Positions 57,856-64,000 of a DNA stretch of 64,000 nucleotides are shown in pieces. A program made the position numbers and the translations under genes. The number at the start of each line of letters is the position of its first letter. Position 1 is the first letter of the stretch. The notes beneath the pieces were generated by a model. The model ran no database searches. It saw nothing but the letters and a program-made list of their open reading frames with translations, and had not been told where the DNA came from. The DNA comes from Adiantum capillus-veneris (Eukaryota; Streptophyta; Polypodiopsida; Polypodiales; Pteridaceae), in NCBI GenBank assembly GCA_014529385.2, contig CM043942.1, positions 56,171,340-56,235,339 on the forward strand, read 5' to 3'.

Positions 57856-57931
57856 CGGTCCACGATTGGCGCGCCCTACGTTTTCCTCCTCCACCATTGA
57901 TCCCATTTGACCATGCCCGTGTGATATAGTG

Positions 57932-58371
57932 ATGAGGCCCCACAAGCTCTCTGTCACCACCTTCCACAAGCTCTCTATCACCACCTTTTCAGCGAGGAAT
58001 ACAGAGATTGCAGATTGAACTTAGATCAGTGGTGTGCAATCGCTGGAGTCGAACCAGCACGCTAACGTTCATTGGATGCCAAAAATGTAGAAAACCAAAT
58101 TAAAAATTACCATCGCCTCTTGTGAACAAGGGGGAGGCGGCACTTGAAAAAGAGAACGGGTGTCGTCGGCTTCGTCTGAATCCGCCCTAAAAATCGATAC
58201 TTACAAAGATGCTATTGCATCTAATTTTTCAACACTCAACTATCTCTACTTCTTCCTCTGTGCAAAGCATGCCTCACCTAGCCCCCCTTGGAAGGTATGC
58301 CATGGCGCTGCTGCAATTTCCTAAGCACTCATCCCCTCGCAAATTGCTGATTGTTTGTCCTCAAGGTGGAC

Positions 58372-58373
<2 letters not shown>
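57932..58373. other. Unassigned stretch with a tRNA T-arm-like hairpin
   Basis: At 58042-58058 the minus strand reads GCTGGTTCGACTCCAGC, a perfect 5-bp stem with a TTCGACT loop as in a tRNA T-arm. The rest of a tRNA could not be found. No gene is seen. Confidence 0.4.

Positions 58374-58449
<76 letters not shown>
58374..58449. repeat. (GA)n microsatellite
   Basis: About 37 GA units, uninterrupted. The Arg/Glu open frame across it is a translation of the repeat. Confidence 0.95.
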
Positions 58450-58453
<4 letters not shown>

Positions 58454-58599
58454 AATGAAAATGAAATAAAATGTTATATTAACGTCTTCAAAAGGCCAAA
58501 GTGACCTATGGGACAGAAAGTTACAATGTGGTGGATCTGATACAAAGTCAGAGTAACAAGATGACAAAATGACAGAATGACAAAATGACAAAATAAAAT

Positions 58600-59178
58600 A
58601 CTATGGAATCCTAAACTTCTAGGTGTGGACGCTTAGCAGCTAAACAACTAGCTGGGATAGCTAGATCACATGAGATCCAGCATTGGTACTGGTGGATCTC
58701 ATCAATCTCCTCCATGGTCAATAGTCTGGCTGGGCGTCGTGCATGTCGAGCCAAAGTGACCCGAAACCTCTTATGCAACCTCCGTCGATGCTGTGTAGTC
58801 CTCCGCAGTCATGGGTGTCTGGATCTCCCCAGCTCAGTCGCTCGATCGATCAGTATGCCTCTGGTGTAAAACGACGAGCTCTGCTGTGGTAGTAACTCCT
58901 TCGGGTGTCCAGTGGTAGCTCTAAAGAAGTATGTGATCTGTCTCTGAGACTGGCTAGCCTCTCCTCTCATCAGGCTCTCTCTGTGTCTGTGCAGCTCGAG
59001 CAAGAACAAACCCAGGCATCTCTAATCCTCGTACCGCATGACTCTAGAGAATGGTCCAAATCCCTCTCTGAAAAAGCAATAAGCGGCCTCGTATCTCGTA
59101 GTAGACGGGGCAGTGGCATGTGTAGTGCAACTCTGTCTCAGGCTCGATGTCACACAGAGGGCATGTCCTGGCCTCTGC

Positions 59179-59180
<2 letters not shown>
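58600..59180 (-). pseudogene. C-terminal Cys/His end of a non-LTR reverse transcriptase
   Basis: Minus strand near 59175-59060: RTCPLCDIEPETELHYTCHC then PVYYEIRGR, the C-x2-C...H-x3-4-C zinc-binding end typical of LINE ORF2 proteins, followed by about 100 degraded residues. A GA microsatellite lies directly upstream on the minus strand, so the rest of the RT is missing. The family is different from the LINE at 25-31 kb, whose motif is CVACDHL. Confidence 0.55.

Positions 59181-59219
<39 letters not shown>
59181..59219. repeat. (GA)n microsatellite
   Basis: About 19 GA units at the end of the LINE fragment. Confidence 0.92.
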
Positions 59220-59220
<1 letters not shown>

Positions 59221-59388
59221 ACACAAGCAGGACACAGATTGATTCAATTTTAGTTTCATTCTAGATTGACTGCTGCCATGTTAGCTTGCATGTCCACCCC
59301 TTCAATTTCCCTTTCCATCGCATCATGGATTCTCCCCTCTTGCAAGAAGGCTGGTGCATAGATTGTAGTTCTCATCGGGATGGGCGCG

Positions 59389-59390
<2 letters not shown>

Positions 59391-59447
<57 letters not shown>

Positions 59448-59448
59448 C
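59391..59448. repeat. (TG)n(AG)n microsatellite
   Basis: About 16 TG units followed by about 12 AG units, echoing the compound repeat at 10954. Confidence 0.92.
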
Positions 59449-59546
59449 CGCTATGAGATCTCATTTTTTCAATGAAAGAAGACAGAGAATTTAAGAAGAT
59501 TCTCTTCTCTTTTATTTTTCAAAATGGATATTTCCTACTCAATTAT

Positions 59547-60070
59547 ACCCTAAGTAAATATAATGCTAAAAGATTTACTTAAGGAACATACTCTAAGTAA
59601 ATATAATGCTAAAAGGTTTACTTAAGGTACATATCCTAAGCAAATATAATGCTAAAAGGTTTACTTAGTGTACATACAGGTAGGTTTTCAAAGAAATCTA
59701 TGTAGGAAATTGCCTACATAGATTCCAAGGAATCTTGAAAGTAATAAGTCATTTTTGAAACCTACTTGTATGTACCCTAAGTAAAAGGTCATTCTAATAG
59801 TTTTTTTTTTTTTAATCATCACTACCAAGATTCCTGGGAATCGATGTAGGTGATTTCCTACATAAATTTTGTTCCAAACCTACTAGTATATACCCTAAGT
59901 AAACCTTTTGCAAGCATCTTTTCAGATTCCATTTAATTCACCTGCTTTCGAAAATTGACTGGGCCTATTAGTATATACCCTCAGTAAACCTTTTAGCATT
60001 ATATTTATTTAGGTCACATATCATAAGTAAATATAATACTAAAAAGTTTACTTAAGATACATACTTGAGC
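59547..60070. repeat. Fold-back repeat cluster
   Basis: Three direct units of 43 bp start at 59551, 59594 and 59637. Each contains TAAGTAAA...TTTACTTA, so it can fold on itself. Inverted or partial copies follow near 59775, 59890, 59970 and 60015. Between them a larger inverted repeat (GTACATACAGGTAGGTTTTC near 59670 with its complement near 59755-59780) surrounds a hairpin CTATGTAGGAAATTGCCTACATAG arm pair. No coding. It resembles a fold-back or MITE-type element. Confidence 0.7.
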
Positions 60071-60656
60071 CATGGACAACCACTATTCTTGAGAGATACC
60101 CTTTCCCAAGGGCCTATGCAAAAATTACACAATTTGTAAATTTGTGAAATTTTAATACACAACAAAGTTGAAAAAGCGTTTACAAAGGGGAGGAGTTCTC
60201 GGCGTCCGGCTTAGCATGGAGTTTAAGTGATGAGCCAGACGGCATCAAGAGGCACCTAGCAACTAGTGCTACCTCTGAATGGGGGGTATGAATAAAAGCG
60301 TACCCCAAAAAATGACCAAGTGGAGGGTGAATATATGTGTACACAGCATTGCGAGAGAGAGAGAGAGAGAGAGAGAAATAGAGTGCGCACAGACATAGAA
60401 GAATGAAAAAAGAGAATCTTTACATGCTCCATCTAAATGAAATAGGCAACCATAAATTAATGCAATAACAGAATATGGGTATACCATAACATCAAAAATG
60501 TAAATGACTAGTAGAGCACTGGACCCTATGTAGCGATCAACCGGTTCACCCATCCACCTCCTCTCTACCATAGACAGAGAGAATTTTACTTTGTCAAGAG
60601 CCAGCTAGAACACCTTATAGATGGTGGGAACAACTAATTACAAAGGCCATTTTTAC
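60071..60656. other. Unassigned stretch with a short GA repeat
   Basis: GA repeat at about 60353-60376. Short minus-strand open frame across it is Ser/Leu-repeat translation plus chance. No gene seen. Confidence 0.5.
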
Positions 60657-61077
60657 TGTGATAACTGATACAATGCACAGTAGTCAGAGGTCCAACCCGG
60701 TGGCTATAAATAGGACCCACTATTCATTTCGCGGGATCTCTCTCTCGATATCTCTTCTAGAGTTCTTTATGCTCTTGTATCTTTGTAACCCTAGTTGAGC
60801 TCGGAACAGACTTGGCTCACACTGTTGTATTGGCTTACACTAACCCTAAAATATATTCAAGTTCCAGTCTCCAGTTTTAGTGTTTAATCTCAGTTTCTAG
60901 TTCAGTCTATATTTCAGTTCCAATCTTACATTTCATTCCAGTCTTGTCTAATCTAAAGTCTTTGTCTGATCTGAATAACTCTAACTGACCAGCCTGGAAT
61001 AGCTGTCATAAGGGTTCATTCTGGTGCGATCACGGTGGTTTGAGCTAAGTTGATCTTGACAAATGAATTATCTCACA
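60657..61077 (+). repeat. Gypsy-type 5' LTR (tentative)
   Basis: TGTGATAACTG start, CTATAAATAGG promoter motif near 60703, and an end TCTCACA followed by TTTGGTGTTAGAG, similar to a plant primer site. A gag starts about 30 bases later. No second copy is in the window. Confidence 0.5.
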
Positions 61078-61108
61078 TTTGGTGTTAGAGTTTCCAGATA
61101 TTGACAAT

Positions 61109-62020
61109 GCCGTCCAGACCAGTTTCACGCGGCAGAAGGCTAGCTACCAAATTCATGGATAATCCGGACTGTGTCAACCCAATCCCAAAAGTGTGAGTGA
61201 GGCTTTGATTGTGAGAGAGAACCCAGAAATGACATAGATGGATCAAGGGATTCTCAACATTCTACTCATTCCAGGCATAGACGTATAGAGAGAGCGAAAA
61301 GACGGACCCGGTCTCATGGATCTCAGCGAAGCCGAAAACCCACTAAGGAAAGCGAGGGCAGTAAGCGAAGTTATCGGTCAGCAAGACATAAATCAACAAA
61401 GCAAGCTGAAGAGGACACAATGACTCAGATCTAGGATAACAAGGACTAGAAATCTGATACAGATCATTACACAAAAATAAGATCCAAAGATAGAAAGCCA
61501 GCTCACCTTCAACTTTCAAAGGAGGCAAGAAAGATGACCGAGATGTACACATCCAAGCTTTTGAATAGTATGTTGAACTCAAGGACATAGATGAGGACGA
61601 ATGGGGGGAATATTTTCCTCACACACTAAAGGAGACAGGTAGAAAATGGTACTACCACTATCCAGCTTGCCAACTTAGATCCTACCATAAATTGCTTAAA
61701 GCTTTTCACTTGGAGTATTCAGATAATAGGGGTGATGAGGATATAATGTGCAAACTGGATAAGATCAAGCAAGGCAAGTTGTCGGCCAGAAGCTATGTAG
61801 AAAAGATTAAGGAATTGACCAGACAATTGTAAGAGCTTCCATCAGAGAAAAGGATGCAAGCCTAGTTCCTTAATGGTTTCAAAAGCAAGAAGTTAGGGGA
61901 ACATGAGGTTCCAGCACCCACATAAGAAATTTAATATCTAATTCAAAGGGCATTGAAGTTGGAACAACAAGCCAAAAAGGAGAAGAGCCACAAGAGAAGA
62001 CAATTTGTTACCATATACAT
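61109..62020 (+). pseudogene. Retrotransposon gag fossil behind the LTR
   Basis: The start MPSRPVSRGRRL is followed by a degraded stretch and then a recognisable gag domain at about 61590-61980. Its motifs are RKWYYHYPA, SYHKLLKAFHLEYSD, KQGKLSARSYVEKIKELTRQ and a final ALKLEQQAKK helix. This is the plant Ty3/gypsy gag type. It ends where copia element H begins. Fossil with several breaks. Confidence 0.65.
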
Positions 62021-62026
62021 GTGGTA

Positions 62027-62231
62027 GTGATGTGTGTGAACACGTTAGGACCGTTGGGGCATTTTTTCCTCTTTAGGAGGTTTTTTCCCCCGTGCATTGT
62101 ATATATGCCCATCACTCTAGGGCTATCTATCTTTCCATTGCACACTAAGTAACACACTCTCAGTTGTGTGCCTTGAGCTTCCTTCATTTTCTCCAAGCTG
62201 TGTGCGTTTCTCTGCAACCCTAATTCCAACA
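62027..62231 (+). repeat. H 5' LTR
   Basis: TGATGTGTGTGAACACG to TTCCAACA. GTATATATGCCC promoter motif near 62098. The start is inferred from the TG and the gag junction. Confidence 0.65.
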
Positions 62232-62233
62232 AT

Positions 62234-62248
62234 TGGTATTGGAGCAGG
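62234..62248 (+). promoter_or_regulatory. H primer binding site, Met-type
   Basis: TGGTATTGGAGCAGG, close to the plant consensus TGGTATCAGAGC. Confidence 0.7.
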
Positions 62249-62530
62249 TTGCGTCCTCCCGGGCTTAGTCGCTAGCTGCTCCAACACATGCCTGCTCACT
62301 TTCTCCGATTTCAGTGAGGTTTGGCAAGCGTTCGTAGGTCGACAAAAATTTTGGGACTGCTCAAAGAGCTTAGGTTTCTCAGATTTTTGAGTCGGGCTCA
62401 TTTCGGCCTCTGTTTCCACTATAGGCAAGTCTGCACAGGCAATTTCATCATTTTGTGCAGAATTTCTGTCAGTGCTGTTTTCTACAGAACAGGTGTCTTA
62501 CAGTCTACTACGGCTTGTGCTATATAGCAC

Positions 62531-64000
62531 ATGTTGTTCCCGCTTTGTTTCTCCTCTTTGCGGGCAGTTTTCACATCAGGTGCAGCATTTACCATGGTCT
62601 ACAACAACAACATAGATGTGTTCAAGATGTTTGTTGTTGAGGACAGGTTGGATGGATACAATTACCCTATGTGGGCTTATATGATGCAACATGTTCTTGT
62701 GTCAAAGGGTGTCTGGAATATTGTGCACGGCATTGATGTTTGTCCTAGTTCTAAGGATGCAGGTGATGTTGAGGATGTGGCAAGTCTTGCTGCAAGGATT
62801 GCTGCTATTAGAGTTGTTTTGCCTACGGTAGAACAAGCTCGTCGGGATGTAAAGGATGCGCAGGCTCATGCATTGATTGCGTTGTCTGTGAAGTGCACCA
62901 TTATTCCTCACATTCGTTCAACAAAATCTGCAAAATAGGCTTGGGATATTCTAGCAGGTCTTTATGCAAGCCGCAATGAGGCTAAAATTGTTTTGCTGCG
63001 TAAAGAGCTAGAATCAAAGATTATGCATGAGGAAGATGATATGGACACTTTCCTTGCTGGTGTCAAGGATATCAATGAGAAACTTATTTCTGCAGGTGAA
63101 GTCATTTCAGACAGTTCCCTTGTGCAGACTGTTCTTGATGCCTTACCAGACTTTTGCTAGTACATGACCCAACGAAATCCTGAAGTTGTCAAATTTGATG
63201 CATTATGCACATTGCTGTTGCAAGAGTCACTTTCCAAAAAAACCAGGACTAGGTAGCTTGCAGCTGAACAGGCTTTTATTGCTTCTCAAAGAAAGGGTGG
63301 TAACAGCAGAGCCACTTCTTATGGTTTTGCTGCGAGTGGCAAAACTTTTGTTCCTAATGCTTCTGTTGGCAGCAATTCGTCTGGAAATTCTGGTGATAAG
63401 GGCAAAAAGAAGATGCGTTGCCACTATTGTAGAGCTAATGATCATTTGATCAAGCAGTGTCCTAAGTTGAAGGCTAAAGAGGCTAAGAAGAAAGAGGGTG
63501 GTTCCACTGCAAATGCTGATTCCACTACAAATGCAGCCATTGTTGAGTCTTCTGTAAAAGGAGACTGTGATGTTGATGTTGATGCAGAATGGGGTTTTGG
63601 TGCAAAGTGCACTTACAGTCCAGCTGTCCATGATGCATGCTTGTCAGTTGCTGCAAATTCACATGTGTGGTATTTCGACAGTGGTGCTACAAAGCACATT
63701 ACCTCACATCGTGAATTGTTTACCTCTCTCGAGTCTATCCCTAATGGGAATTCAGTCACTTGTGCCAACAATGCCTCTCATCCGGTTCAGGGAGTTGGAA
63801 AGATTGTGCTTATTGCTGCAAATGGCAGTTCCTTCACACTTGTTCATGCACTTTATGTACCTGGGATTAAGAAGAATCTATTGTCTGTATCTGCACTTGC
63901 TAGACTTGGACTTGTAGTCAAATTTGTGGATAACAGATGTACAGTTCATGATCTTGATTTTGGTGATGAAATTGTTGCATCTGGCCTTTTGTGTCGTGGG
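62531..64000 (+). pseudogene. H gag, zinc knuckle, protease and start of pre-integrase region
   Basis: Gag domain: FVVEDRLDGYNYPMWAYMMQ (the copia gag N-terminal motif), LIALSVKCTIIPHI, AWDILAGLYASRNEAKI, LLRKELESKIMHEEDD, ISDSSLVQTVLDALP. The zinc knuckle is CHYCRANDHLIKQCP at about 63418-63462 (C-x2-C-x4-H-x4-C). The protease is VWYFDSGATKHITSHRELF (63666-63722), with D-S-G, followed by PGIKKNLLSVSALARLGL, the standard copia protease end. The gag pre-integrase region begins at the window edge. The order gag-PR-(IN-RT-RH) is normal for copia. Fossil with a few breaks. Confidence 0.87.

Larger units (their letters stand above)
57526..57931. mobile_element. CACTA-like non-autonomous element (MITE), ~406 bp
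   Basis: The ends are inverted repeats. The left starts CACTATCTCGCACGGGCA (57526) and the right, read from 57931 on the minus strand, starts CACTATATCACACGGGCA. Both continue into TCAAATGGGATC, so about 33 bases match with about 5 mismatches. The CACTA terminus suggests the En/Spm superfamily. A 3-bp target duplication is not evident (CCA left, ATG right), so the assignment is tentative. The interior holds 18-bp repeats and a tRNA-like segment. No coding capacity. Confidence 0.6.
62027..64000 (+). mobile_element. Element H: Ty1/copia element, 5' part (runs off window)
   Basis: LTR about 62027-62231, a Met-type primer site, leader, then gag and the start of pol. It truncates the gypsy gag to its left, so it appears younger than that element. 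Its 3' end is outside the window. It has a few breaks. Confidence 0.82.

Noticed and set aside
58042-58058. Possible tRNA gene
   Set aside because: Only a T-arm-like hairpin is present; no matching acceptor, D-arm or anticodon arm could be found upstream.
1-64000. Host protein-coding genes
   Set aside because: Every coding stretch I could recognise belongs to a transposable element; none looks like an intact or spliced host gene.

Overview
This window looks like intergenic DNA from a large, repeat-rich land-plant genome. Nearly everything recognisable is transposable element, and no intact host gene was found. The plant assignment rests on three things: Ty3/gypsy pol of the Tat/Athila type with tRNA-Asp-like primer sites, a chromodomain Ty3/gypsy element and Ty1/copia elements with initiator-Met primer sites, and an L1-type LINE whose ORF1 has a DUF4283-like domain and a zinc knuckle. 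A non-seed plant is possible, but that is a guess.

Layout. 1-7.1 kb: element A, an LTR element whose only coding trace is an accessory ORF. It sits inside the integrase of element B (7.1-8.6 kb plus its LTR). 10.7-13.4 kb: an LTR start and a decayed gag (X). 13.5-19.4 kb, minus strand: element D (integrase end, protease, accessory ORF). 19.4-24.2 kb: mixed fragments, a 200-N gap, and a further accessory-ORF copy (E). 24.77-31.53 kb: a full-length LINE with a 15-bp target duplication, inserted in copia pol. 32.3-57.4 kb: three elements nested inside one another. Copia element G holds chromovirus F (minus strand, perfect 5-bp target duplication), and F holds element C, a roughly 18.2-kb Ty3/gypsy element. 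57.5-60.1 kb: a CACTA-like MITE, a LINE tail, simple repeats and a fold-back cluster. 60.7-64 kb: a gypsy LTR with gag, then the start of copia element H, which runs off the window.

The most interesting material is the A/B/C/D/E family. (1) A three-part accessory protein (conserved N-domain, long coiled coil, conserved C-domain) occurs four times. (2) The aspartic protease lies downstream of integrase in three copies, not upstream of RT. (3) C has a duplicated zinc-finger module before the integrase core. (4) C carries an internal copy of its own polypurine tract, as if the accessory module had been added behind an older 3' end. (5) C's two long non-coding intervals carry diverged repeats of about 298 bp whose one near-invariant part is an 18-bp perfect palindrome, present seven times. 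All coding regions of the LTR elements are broken to some degree and are treated as fossils.

Relative age by eye: A and G have LTRs about 12% different; F and C about 2-3%. This agrees with the nesting order.
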